The notes beneath the pieces were generated by a model. That model was not told the origin of the DNA. It worked only from the letters and a program-made list of their open reading frames with translations, and did not search any database. A stretch of 64,000 nt of DNA. It comes from Myxococcales bacterium (GTDB lineage: Bacteria > Myxococcota_A > Polyangia > Polyangiales > Polyangiaceae). The stretch spans positions 124,001 through 188,000 of the forward strand of contig JADJKB010000003.1 in the NCBI GenBank assembly GCA_016706225.1. Reading direction: 5' to 3'. Each line of letters starts with the position of its first letter. The stretch's first letter is position 1. Shown piece by piece: positions 49,496 to 57,934 of this stretch. A program made the translations under genes and the position numbers.

Positions 49496-50140
49496 GTGAG
49501 TCAGGAGCCGGAACCCAGCGCACTGTCAGGCATGCTGCGCGCCATTTCGGCGGCAGCAGCCCCGCGCGATCCCCGCGTGCTCGACGCATTCCGTCGCATC
49601 CCGCGCCACGAGTTCGTACCCGATTCCCTGCGCTCCAGCGCCTACGAAGACCGCGCGCTCCCCATCGGCGACGACCAGACCATCAGCCAGCCGTCGATGA
49701 TCGCAATCATGCTCGAGGCGCTCGAGTGTGAGCCGCACTCACGTGTGCTCGAGGTAGGCGCCGGGTCCGGCTACGCCGCCGCGCTGCTCTCGTGTCTAGC
49801 GGAGCATGTCGACGCCATCGAGATCCGCCCTGACCTCGCCGCCCGCGCCCGCGAAACCCTGCAACGCATCGGGATCGAAAACGTGAGTGTACACGTTGGC
49901 GACGGCAGCCTGGGGCTGCCCGATCGGGCGCCGTTCGATCGCATCCTGGTATCGGCCGCGCCGAGCCGAATCCCGCCAGCTCTGCTGGCACAGCTCGCGC
50001 CGAACGGGCGGATCGCAATCCCGGTGGGTGATCTCCGGAGGCAGACCCTGGTGATCGGTCGTCGAGTGGGCGACGGTCCGATCGAGCTCACCGAGAACAT
50101 CGGCTGCGTGTTCGTACCGCTGGTCGAAGCGACCAGCTGA
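49496..50140 (+). CDS. pcm: Protein-L-isoaspartate O-methyltransferase
   Basis: Pcm methylates isoaspartyl residues in aged proteins using SAM so they can be repaired. The 214-aa protein has the family start RVLDAFRRIPRHEFVPDSLR, then DDQTISQPSMIAIMLEAL (substrate/SAM contact region), the SAM motif VLEVGAGSGYAAALL, and FDRILVSAAPSRIPPALLAQ with LAPNGRIAIPVG. GTG 49496 gives a length in the family range; ATG 49532 (MLRAISAAAAP) is an alternative. Neighbours give no operon. Confidence 0.93.
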   Translation: MSQEPEPSALSGMLRAISAAAAPRDPRVLDAFRRIPRHEFVPDSLRSSAYEDRALPIGDDQTISQPSMIAIMLEALECEPHSRVLEVGAGSGYAAALLSCLAEHVDAIEIRPDLAARARETLQRIGIENVSVHVGDGSLGLPDRAPFDRILVSAAPSRIPPALLAQLAPNGRIAIPVGDLRRQTLVIGRRVGDGPIELTENIGCVFVPLVEATS

Positions 50141-50184
50141 CGTTCGAGAGACGACTCGGCCAAGCCAGCCGCTCGCTCGAGCCT

Positions 50185-50748
50185 TCACGCCTTGCCGACG
50201 GTGCGCGTCGTGAAGGACATCGGGGTGGCTCCAATCCTACGGTAAGCGTCCGCCCACACCTCGTCGCTGGCAACGTCGAAGACGACAGCGGGATGCACGT
50301 CCGTGGGCAGCCACGCTCCGGCGCGGATCTCGTTCTCCAGCTGGTCTGGCGCCCAGCCTGCGTAGCCGAGGAGTCCCACGAGGCTGCGCGGCGAGTTTCC
50401 TTTTGCCACCTCCTCGAGTGCGCTCTTGGAGGCACACGCAGTGATGCCCGGGCCGACGTCGAACTGCCCTTCCATGTCGGCGAAGCGCTCTTCGGTCCGG
50501 TAGAGGAGCCAGACCTGCTCGCGCGCGACGGGTCCTCCGACCCGCACCAGACCCGGCACGTCGATCGGATGCTCGGTGATATCGGTGCGCATGAGCAGCT
50601 CGGGCACGGTCATCACCTCTCGACCGTTCACGACCCAGCCAAAAGCTCCGTCGGGACCGTGGGCAGCCAGCAAGACCACCGAGCGGTCGAAATTCGGGTC
50701 GCCCAGGGGTGGCGCGGCCACGAGTAGACCAGGGGCGAGGACGGACAT
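50185..50748 (-). CDS. YqgE/AlgH family protein
   Basis: This 187-aa protein begins MSVLAPGLLVAAPPLGDPNF, followed by DRSVVLLAAHGPDGAFGWVV, VRVGGPVAREQVWLLYRT, and LLGYAGWAPDQLENEI. These are the AlgH/YqgE hallmarks (GxLLxA.P.l.DxxF.R.Vv.l..H...Ga.G.v.N). The family is widespread, and its biochemical role is still unclear; some members affect alginate-type regulation. The internal ATG is chosen over one six codons upstream because the conserved N-terminus starts there. It is convergent with pcm. Confidence 0.9.
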   Translation of the reverse strand: MSVLAPGLLVAAPPLGDPNFDRSVVLLAAHGPDGAFGWVVNGREVMTVPELLMRTDITEHPIDVPGLVRVGGPVAREQVWLLYRTEERFADMEGQFDVGPGITACASKSALEEVAKGNSPRSLVGLLGYAGWAPDQLENEIRAGAWLPTDVHPAVVFDVASDEVWADAYRRIGATPMSFTTRTVGKA

Positions 50749-50778
50749 CGGCTCAGCGTCTCCCAACTCACTTCGAAG

Positions 50779-51603
50779 CTAGCGCACTACGACGCCGGCG
50801 TAGCCGACGACCTCGCTCAGGTCCCCGGAAACCTCACCGGAGTTGCCGTAACACACCAGTTCGGCGGAGCTCGCGCCGAGCTCCCGTGCAGCCCAGAGGC
50901 CGACCGCCGTCGGCACGTAACCACACATCGAGAGGTCCTCGCGCTCGACCAGCGCGTGCAGCCCGTCGGGGTCGAGCTGAAGCACGCGCTCGAGGGCCAG
51001 CATGTCGAGGCGCCGTGCTGTGTCCGCTGGCAGGTAGTGCGACATGTCACTGCTCGCCACGAGCAGCACCGACTCTCCACTCGCCCGCTCTCGCTCGCGC
51101 AGCGCGCGCGCAATGCCGACGCCGACGTCTCGGCACTCCGGTGCGCTCAGCCGACCGAGACAAACCGGTACCACCATCACGTCGCGCCGACGCGCTCGCA
51201 AGAACGGCAACTGCACCTCGACCGCGTGCTCCCGGAGGTGCGCGAGGGTGTCGGGGTGGAGCGCCGCGTGGTCGGCGATCGACGCCGCGAGCTCGGCATC
51301 GACCTTTAGGGAAAATCCTGGGAATGACCACGCCCCACCTGACCACAGAGAGCGCCGATCTCCTTGGCCAGTGTGATTCGGACACAGCACGACGGCGGTC
51401 GCCGGCACGAGCACGCGCGCGTAGGTCGCCCCGGCAATCGCGCCGCTGTACACGTAACCCGCGTGCGGGGCCATCAGCATGCGCGCCTCGACCGGCTCGA
51501 CCTCGGGAGCAGCGAGGCTCTTCTGCACGATGTCTTCGAGCCGTTCGGGATCGTTCGGATAGAAACGACCAGCGACCGCCGGCTGACGAACCGATGGCGT
51601 CAT
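50779..51603 (-). CDS. amrB: MEMO1 / AmmeMemoRadiSam system protein B
   Basis: This 274-aa MEMO family protein starts near MTPSVRQPAVAGRFYPNDPE. It has the metal/active-site-like motifs MLMAPHAGYVYSGAIAGATY, VVLCPNHTGQGD, HAVEVQLPFL and ASSDMSHYLP, with His, Cys and Asp in the places used by the family. In bacteria MEMO usually accompanies AMMECR1 and a radical SAM protein; neither partner is in the window, so the gene is solitary here. An ATG five codons upstream (51618) is an equal start. The reaction is unknown in bacteria. Confidence 0.9.
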   Translation of the reverse strand: MTPSVRQPAVAGRFYPNDPERLEDIVQKSLAAPEVEPVEARMLMAPHAGYVYSGAIAGATYARVLVPATAVVLCPNHTGQGDRRSLWSGGAWSFPGFSLKVDAELAASIADHAALHPDTLAHLREHAVEVQLPFLRARRRDVMVVPVCLGRLSAPECRDVGVGIARALRERERASGESVLLVASSDMSHYLPADTARRLDMLALERVLQLDPDGLHALVEREDLSMCGYVPTAVGLWAARELGASSAELVCYGNSGEVSGDLSEVVGYAGVVVR

Positions 51604-51857
51604 CTCGGGCTCGAGCATAGTGGGCCCCGGTAGCGCCTGCCACACGGCGGGTCCAAGCGTCGAAAAGGCGGCTCGCGCTCCGCACGCTCGGAGTGCGGCA
51701 AAGCTCGCGGGCCGGCGCGGCCGACCCACGCAGGCCGCGCTTCGGGCCGCGCCTTGGACGGCAAAATCCCGGTCTCTGCTCGGGTCGAAGCGAACACACC
51801 TGTGTCTGGCGCGGTGACAGTCGCAAGTTAACGCGCGGTCATATACAGTCCGGTCCG

Positions 51858-52706
51858 ATGCGGGTGACCTTCTACGGGGTTCGGGGCTCGGTGCCGGCGC
51901 CCGGACCGACCACGGCGCGCTACGGCGGCAACACCTCGTGCGTCGAAGTGGTCATCGGGGACGGCACCACGCTGGTCCTGGACGCCGGCACGGGACTGCG
52001 GGCGCTCGGTACCAAGCTGCTCGAGACCGGACGCCACGAGGCCGTGCACCTGCTCCTCTCACACACCCACTGGGATCACGTGCTCGGCCTGCCCTTCTTT
52101 GCCCCACTCTGGCGCAAGGACTCGAAGATTGCCGTCTACCCGCTGCCGACGGACGCGCAGGAGCGCTTTCAACGCACCATCTTCGACGACATCCACTTTC
52201 CGGTGAGCGTCAACGACATCCCGGCCAAGGTGGAGTTCATCAAACCCGAGCAAGAACCATGGCGCATTGGCTCGGCACGCGTGCGGCGCATCGCCCTGAA
52301 TCACCCGGGCAACTCCCAGGGCTTCCGTATCGACGACGACGGGGGAGCGTCGGTCGTCTACCTGACTGACAACGAGCTCATCCGCGGCGAAGCGGGCGAA
52401 GCCGCCCTCGAGGCGCTCGCGCGCTTCTCGGAGAACGCCGACCTCGTGATCCACGACTCGCAGTACCTCGACTCGGACATGCCGGATAAATACGGCTGGG
52501 GACACTCCGTCATCGACGACGTGCTGACGCTAGGTGTCCGCGCCGAGGCCCGCCGGTTGGCGCTCTTTCACCACGACCCAAGCCGCACGGACGACGACCT
52601 GGACGCGATCAAGGCGCGCTCCGCCGCATGGCTGGCCCAACACGGCCCCGAGACCGAGGTCTGCGTCGCAATCGAAGGCCAGACCGTCGACTTGGCCAAG
52701 AGCTGA
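51858..52706 (+). CDS. Metallo-beta-lactamase-fold hydrolase
   Basis: This 282-aa protein begins MRVTFYGVRGSVPAPGPTTA, then TLVLDAGTGLRALG, the metal motif SHTHWDHVLGLPFF (H-x-H-x-D-H), NHPGNSQGF and VVYLTDNE. The GVRGSxPxPG start with GNTSC marks a phosphodiesterase-like branch of the MBL superfamily often found beside signalling genes. A cyclic nucleotide or nucleic-acid-type phosphodiester is a plausible substrate, but this is not shown. The ATG is chosen because the conserved N-terminus starts there; upstream codons are spurious. Confidence 0.87.
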   Translation: MRVTFYGVRGSVPAPGPTTARYGGNTSCVEVVIGDGTTLVLDAGTGLRALGTKLLETGRHEAVHLLLSHTHWDHVLGLPFFAPLWRKDSKIAVYPLPTDAQERFQRTIFDDIHFPVSVNDIPAKVEFIKPEQEPWRIGSARVRRIALNHPGNSQGFRIDDDGGASVVYLTDNELIRGEAGEAALEALARFSENADLVIHDSQYLDSDMPDKYGWGHSVIDDVLTLGVRAEARRLALFHHDPSRTDDDLDAIKARSAAWLAQHGPETEVCVAIEGQTVDLAKS

Positions 52707-52709
52707 GCG

Positions 52710-55643
52710 TCAGAACGTCACGTCGCTCGAGAACAGAAACGTCCGGCCGTTCTGAGTGATTTTGCGCTGACTGAACTCCGGCGACAGCGGCAGCGCGTAG
52801 CGCCAGTCGAAGGCGTTGTAGACACCGGCCGCCCAGCGCAGCCCGAAGTGGGACTCGTACCCGGAAAAGACGAGGTCCCAGACAGCGAAACCCTTCCCCC
52901 GATGTTGCGGCTCGGGATCACCGACGGTCTCGTAGCGATCGTAGCGCGGGCCCTCGATCGAGAGGCGCGACGCGAGCGTCACGTCGCGGCCCAGGATTGG
53001 CACGGCACCCTTGATCGCGCCGAGGTGTTCTGGAGTGTTGGACACTCGCCGAACGCCAGGGTCCTGACGCAGGCTGACGAGGTCGTCCACGGACTCGCCA
53101 GCGAGCACGGTCGCCCGCTGATAGGTGTAACTCGTGCCGAGCATCCAGCCTTGGCGCCACTCGCGCTTGAGCTCCGCTTCGACGCCCAGGGACACGAGCG
53201 GCGTCTGGCGGTTGACGTAGGAGATCGGGTCAGCCGGCGTGCCCCCGCCGGTCTGGTCGATCAGCGAGCTCACGTAGTTGCCAAACACCGATGCGCTGCC
53301 GGTGACGGTGGGGCTGAAACGATGGGTGTGCTCGATGTCGAACGAGTACACACTCTCCGGCTCCAGGCCCGGGCTCGCGATCTGGGTGGCGCCGCCGTCG
53401 TTGTAATAGAGCTCGTACACACTCGGTGCGCGGAACGCCTTGCCGCCGCTGAGCCTGAGGTTCCCCGCCGAGTACGGTCTGAGCAAGAGCGCGACCCGCG
53501 GGTTCAGCGAGCTGCCGAAGGTCGAATACGCGTCGAAACGGGCGCCGCCGGAGATACGCACCGCCGGCGAGAGGGTCGCGTCCAGAAGCAGGTAACCGGC
53601 GCCAATCTGGAAGGGCCGACCGCTCGAGCCGGATTCGTCCAGGAACGGCCCCGCGTCATCGCTCGCAACCTGGTCGACCTGATAGTGGAGCTGCCCTTCG
53701 GCACCGACGGTCAGCCGCAGTCCGGAGGTCGCTTCGATCACGGCCCGTTGTTCCAGCCCCACCCAGGATCCTCGGAACGTGTCCCGTTCGACACCGCCGT
53801 CGACCGGATCGCGGGCGTACTCGCCGACGAAGCGGTAGTGGTTGAAGTGGGCGCGTGAGAAGAGCGAGACCTGCCGGCCGAGCTTAGGCTCCAGCGTGGA
53901 CTCGAAGAACAGCCGAGTGTCCCGCTGATGCGTGCGGGCGTCGTCGAGCAGCGTGCCGTACTGCCCGGTGGGCAGCTGCTTGTCATGGTCATGGAACGAC
54001 CAGGCGGCGCTCAAGCTCTTCCACCACGCACGCCCGGTGAAGGTGCCCGCACGAAAGCCGTCGACGCCGCGAGCGTTGCCCGCCACCTCGGGCGCGGTCG
54101 TCGCGACGTACTCGGGGAAGAAGAAGTCCCGCCCGTTCGAGCGCGCCGCGGCGATGCTGAGCCAACCTCCAGCGTCGCTCCCCAGGTTCAAGCTCGCCCG
54201 CGCCCGCCCACGCGCGACCCCGTCCAGGTTGGTGGACGCGCCGACCTCGCCGCCAGAAGGCACACCGCGCGAGCGTGTCACCAGGTTGATGACTCCGGAG
54301 AACGCGTTGGTGCCATACAGCACGGAGCCCGGACCTCGCACGACCTCGATGCGCTCGAGATCCTCCAGGTCTGTGCGTGCGTCGTAGCCAATGTACGACG
54401 ACCCGATCCAGTTGTCGTTGATCGGCATCCCATCGACGAGCACCAGCACACGGTTGCCGTAGCTGCCGAGGCGCCCGACGCCGCGCATCCCGACGGAGAC
54501 GTAGGCGCGGTCGTCCCACAAGTAGACACCTCGCACACCACGAATGGCTTCGGCGATCGTCGGGTAGGCCATCACCTGCAGCTCTTTGCCCGCGATCAGC
54601 GTCACCGAGCTGGGGGCGTCTTCCACGTTCTGCGAAGAGCGCGACGCCGCGATGACCTCCGCCGACTGGGTCAGCGTCAGGTCGATGCGAGCCTGTTTCT
54701 CCCGCAGCACGACCACGTCGCGTTCGACGCTGCGAAACCCTCGGAGGCCGATCCGGATCCGGTGCCGACCAACCTGAACCCGGACGATGGTCGGGGTGAA
54801 CCCGACGGGTCTGCCGTCAACCTCGATCAGCGCACCCGGCTCGTCCGTGCTGACCACGATCTCACCCATCAGCGCTTGCACGTCTGGCCGAACCACCTGG
54901 ATGCCGCGCGCCCGCACTTCGACGGGCACCGTGGCGGTGCGAAAACCCGGCCGACCGACGAACAAGGTGTGGGCGCCCGGTGGGAGCTCGAAGCGACACG
55001 GGGCCGTGCAGCGAGGCGTTCGACGCTCGTCGTCCACTCGAACCAGAGCCCCCGCCGCCCCCTGCACGTCGACGGTGCCGAGGATCTGCGCGAGGGCCAG
55101 CTTCACCTTGATGGTCTTGCCGCCCTGGAGATCGGTAACCTGGGTCTCCGCCGGCTCGTAGCCCGGCGCCTCGACGATGATCTTGTAGTTGCCCGGAGCA
55201 AGGCCGAGCTTCCGGGGGCTCTCGCCGCGCGGCCCCAGATCTTTTCGGTCGACGTACAGGGTGGCACCCGCGGGCGCTGTCTCCACCTCGACGACGGCAA
55301 CGTTCGACTTGATCTGCGCCAACGCCGCCGCGATCCGCGCGCGCGTCGCCGAGTCTTTCTCGCCCTCGAGGGCCGCCGTGAAATAACGATAAGCCTCGGG
55401 ATACTGGCGCAGTTTCTCGTAGGTCCGCGCGATGTTGAAGACGACGTTGCGATTGGGCACGAGGCGATTCGATGCCAAGAAGTGATGCAGCGCCTCGCGA
55501 TGGTCGCCGCGCTGGTAGGCCTCTGCGCCCAGCTGAAAACGCAGATCCGCCTCGTCGGCCAGGTCGTCGGCGAAGGCAGCCGGAGCAACCGCAACGGCTG
55601 CCCAAAAGACCGCCGCGAACAGCCCGAGCTCGAGCGATCTCAT
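52710..55643 (-). CDS. TonB-dependent receptor with N-terminal TPR and three PEGA domains
   Basis: This 977-aa outer-membrane receptor has a signal peptide (AVFWAAVAVAPAAFA) and TPR-like helices (about 28-110: FQLGAEAYQRGDHREALHHF). Three PEGA modules follow at about 114-330 (APAGATLYVDRKDLGPRG; ELPPGAHTLFVGRPGF; EPGALIEVDGRPVGFTPT), then the plug (about 337-455: VLVLVDGMPINDNWIG, RIEVVRGPGSVLYGTNAFSG) and a 22-strand-type barrel ending in Phe. PEGA domains bind cell-surface material in other proteins. The start overlaps the kinase stop (TGATG at 55641-55645), so the two are co-expressed. The imported substrate is unknown. Confidence 0.93.
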   Translation of the reverse strand: MRSLELGLFAAVFWAAVAVAPAAFADDLADEADLRFQLGAEAYQRGDHREALHHFLASNRLVPNRNVVFNIARTYEKLRQYPEAYRYFTAALEGEKDSATRARIAAALAQIKSNVAVVEVETAPAGATLYVDRKDLGPRGESPRKLGLAPGNYKIIVEAPGYEPAETQVTDLQGGKTIKVKLALAQILGTVDVQGAAGALVRVDDERRTPRCTAPCRFELPPGAHTLFVGRPGFRTATVPVEVRARGIQVVRPDVQALMGEIVVSTDEPGALIEVDGRPVGFTPTIVRVQVGRHRIRIGLRGFRSVERDVVVLREKQARIDLTLTQSAEVIAASRSSQNVEDAPSSVTLIAGKELQVMAYPTIAEAIRGVRGVYLWDDRAYVSVGMRGVGRLGSYGNRVLVLVDGMPINDNWIGSSYIGYDARTDLEDLERIEVVRGPGSVLYGTNAFSGVINLVTRSRGVPSGGEVGASTNLDGVARGRARASLNLGSDAGGWLSIAAARSNGRDFFFPEYVATTAPEVAGNARGVDGFRAGTFTGRAWWKSLSAAWSFHDHDKQLPTGQYGTLLDDARTHQRDTRLFFESTLEPKLGRQVSLFSRAHFNHYRFVGEYARDPVDGGVERDTFRGSWVGLEQRAVIEATSGLRLTVGAEGQLHYQVDQVASDDAGPFLDESGSSGRPFQIGAGYLLLDATLSPAVRISGGARFDAYSTFGSSLNPRVALLLRPYSAGNLRLSGGKAFRAPSVYELYYNDGGATQIASPGLEPESVYSFDIEHTHRFSPTVTGSASVFGNYVSSLIDQTGGGTPADPISYVNRQTPLVSLGVEAELKREWRQGWMLGTSYTYQRATVLAGESVDDLVSLRQDPGVRRVSNTPEHLGAIKGAVPILGRDVTLASRLSIEGPRYDRYETVGDPEPQHRGKGFAVWDLVFSGYESHFGLRWAAGVYNAFDWRYALPLSPEFSQRKITQNGRTFLFSSDVTF

Positions 55644-57364
55644 CAGCGAGTGAGCCGGATATCGGTGCCGGGCTTGGCTGCGGTGGAGGGAGGATTGGGC
55701 AGAGAGGTCTTGCCGGTCGCGCGCTCGCGGGCTCGGGGCGACGGGGCTGCGCTCGGCGGCACCCCTGCGACCGCTGACGCCCCGGCGGGCACGCTACGGC
55801 GCACGAGCTCCGCTCGCACCTTCACGTCCGCTGCCGCATCACCCTGGCTGACCTCGTAGCGTTCGTATTCGGAGAGCTGAAGGCTGAACACCCGGGGTTT
55901 ACCGGCCACGGTCTGGCGCTCGATCGAAAACGACAACGGCGTCCGCCCGAGCACGCGGTCGCCTTCGGTGACGTCGGCACCGCTCGGGTTCGACTCCAAC
56001 GTGAGAGAAAAACTCCCGGGCTCGGCGCGAGAGGTGTCTGCGAGCTTGCTGGTGTCTGCTGGAGCGCGGCGCGTCAGCAGGGCAAAGCCGACCATCACCG
56101 CTACCAGCATCAGCCCCACGACGAGCAGAACCCCGCCGCGACGCCGCGCCGGTGGCACTGCCGCCGAGGCGAGCGCGGCCGCTTCGCCCGCGCGGTCCTT
56201 GGCCGACGCCGCCGTCGTGGCGACGTCACTGAACTGAAGGGTGCGCTCTTCCGGAGCGGAGTGCTGCCACTTGGCCGAGGGCGACGCTCCACGCGAAGGA
56301 TCCGGAGTCAAGACGGTGCTGACGAGCTTGGCATCGACGTCGATCGAATCGCTGGAGCCGAGGGGCAGGCGGGCCGAGGCGGGGGCGCGCGGGGCGCGCC
56401 GCCGGGAGGTGCTGCCCGGCTGTCGCCCGGGCTCGCTCCCCGCGCCCCACAGCGTCGCCGAGTACTCGCCGAGAAACGGCTGCAGCGCGGCCCTCAGCTC
56501 ATCGACGGTCTGGTAGCGCCGCGCCGGATCTTTCTGGAGGCAACACGTGATGATGGCCTCGAGCTCCGGCGAAATGTCGGGGCGAGCCGCTCGCAACGAG
56601 GCCGGCGGATCCGCGGCAATGGCCGCGCAGATCGCCGGCAAGGACTCGCCCTTGAACGCCGAACGTCCGGTCAGCAGCTCGTGCAGGATGACACCGAGGG
56701 ACCAGATGTCGGAGCGCCCATCCACACTCTTTGCATCGCGGACCTGCTCCGGTGACATGTACATGGGCGAGCCGATCATCACCCGCGAGGTGGTGAGCGC
56801 AGCGTCGAGCGCCGGATCGTGTGAAGCCTTGGAGATGCCGAAATCCAGCACCTTGACCCAGGGCCGGCCATCGTTGCGCTGGGCCAAGAAGAGATTCGAC
56901 GGTTTCAGATCGCGGTGCACGATCCCGCTCTCGTGCGCCTCCCCGATGGCATCGGCCGCCTGGAGCACGTAGTCCACTGCTTCTTCGGTCGGGACCGGGC
57001 CCCGAGTCTTCACGACGCGTCGCAGGTCTTGCCCGGTCAGCAGCTCCATCACCATGTAGGGCAGACCGGAGCTCAGCGTGTCGACATCGTAGATCCTGAC
57101 GACGTGCTCGCTCTTGAGCCCCGCCGCGGCGCGCGCCTCGCGCAAAAAGCGTGGAATGGCCTGGGTCTCGTCGTCGGCTTCGACCGGCAAGAGCACCTTG
57201 ATGGCCACCTGCTGACCCAGCTGCAGATGGGTGGCGGACACGACGACACCCATGCCACCGACCGCGACCAGCCCCTCGACGCGATACTTGCCCGCGATCA
57301 CCTCGCCTTCGGCGATGGGCATGCCCGGCGGAAAGGGTTTCTTGGACGCAGCCACGGCACTCAC
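55643..57364 (-). CDS. Membrane-anchored Ser/Thr protein kinase with PEGA-like extracytoplasmic domain
   Basis: This 573-aa protein has a Hanks kinase domain (about 28-300) with the glycine loop VAVGGMGVV (first Gly replaced by Ala34), Lys56 in VAIKVL, HRDLKPSN (150-157), DFG (174-176) and GSPMYMSPEQ. It should be active, though the loop variant is notable. A low-complexity linker, one membrane helix (about 411-433: GGVLLVVGLMLVAVMVGFAL) and a C-terminal PEGA-like domain (SNPSGADVTEGDRVLGRTPL) follow. The PEGA part would lie outside the membrane, like those on the co-transcribed TonB receptor. Confidence 0.92.
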   Translation of the reverse strand: MSAVAASKKPFPPGMPIAEGEVIAGKYRVEGLVAVGGMGVVVSATHLQLGQQVAIKVLLPVEADDETQAIPRFLREARAAAGLKSEHVVRIYDVDTLSSGLPYMVMELLTGQDLRRVVKTRGPVPTEEAVDYVLQAADAIGEAHESGIVHRDLKPSNLFLAQRNDGRPWVKVLDFGISKASHDPALDAALTTSRVMIGSPMYMSPEQVRDAKSVDGRSDIWSLGVILHELLTGRSAFKGESLPAICAAIAADPPASLRAARPDISPELEAIITCCLQKDPARRYQTVDELRAALQPFLGEYSATLWGAGSEPGRQPGSTSRRRAPRAPASARLPLGSSDSIDVDAKLVSTVLTPDPSRGASPSAKWQHSAPEERTLQFSDVATTAASAKDRAGEAAALASAAVPPARRRGGVLLVVGLMLVAVMVGFALLTRRAPADTSKLADTSRAEPGSFSLTLESNPSGADVTEGDRVLGRTPLSFSIERQTVAGKPRVFSLQLSEYERYEVSQGDAAADVKVRAELVRRSVPAGASAVAGVPPSAAPSPRARERATGKTSLPNPPSTAAKPGTDIRLTR

Positions 57365-57444
57365 GGCTCCCCCGCCGCCCGCCCGGGATCGACGCGCGCG
57401 GCCCAGTTGCTGTCGAAGTCTGCCATCGGCGCCAGCCGCGGAGT

Positions 57445-57933
57445 TTACGCTTGCACGACGGCAGCGTCCACCGCCCGGGGTGTGAGCGCGCGCATCAGGT
57501 CATTCGGAGAGATCTCGACCAGAAAGCCGCGGGCACCGCCGTTGATGAAGATGCGGGGCAACTCGAGCACGGTCCGCTCGGCGTACAGTGGCATCGGTTT
57601 CTTTAGACCGAATGGACTCGTACCCCCGACCAGGTAACCCGAATGTCTCTCCGCAACCTCGGGTGCACAGGCCGCGATGCTGCGCGCGCCGATCTGGCGC
57701 GCGAGGTTCTTGGTCGAGACTTCGCGGTCACCGTGCATCAAGACACACAGCGGACGACCGCTGTCGTCCTGGAAGATCAGTGTCTTCACCACCACGTGCT
57801 CATCGACGCCCAGCACCTTGGCGGAGTGCCGAGTGCCACCCTTGGCCTGATACGGAAAGACGTGCGGGACGAAGTCGACCTCGTGGCGGCGGAGAGCGCG
57901 GACGGCGAGCGTCACCGGGTGCGAGGTTGCCAT
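57445..57933 (-). CDS. ybaK: YbaK/EbsC-type aminoacyl-tRNA deacylase (Cys-tRNA(Pro) deacylase-like)
   Basis: These proteins hydrolyse misacylated Cys- or Ala-tRNA(Pro). The 162-aa product has the family pattern: VVKTLIFQDDSGRPLCVLMH with the conserved Lys in VVKTL, AACAPEVAERHSGYLVGGTS, and PFGLKKPMPLYAERTVLELP with RIFINGGARGFLVEIS. ATG 57933 is chosen because the family starts there; an in-frame start at 57981 is basic and non-conserved. It ends 1 bp before the PNGase F-like gene's coordinates on the same strand, so co-transcription is likely. Confidence 0.9.
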   Translation of the reverse strand: MATSHPVTLAVRALRRHEVDFVPHVFPYQAKGGTRHSAKVLGVDEHVVVKTLIFQDDSGRPLCVLMHGDREVSTKNLARQIGARSIAACAPEVAERHSGYLVGGTSPFGLKKPMPLYAERTVLELPRIFINGGARGFLVEISPNDLMRALTPRAVDAAVVQA

Positions 57934-57934
57934 C

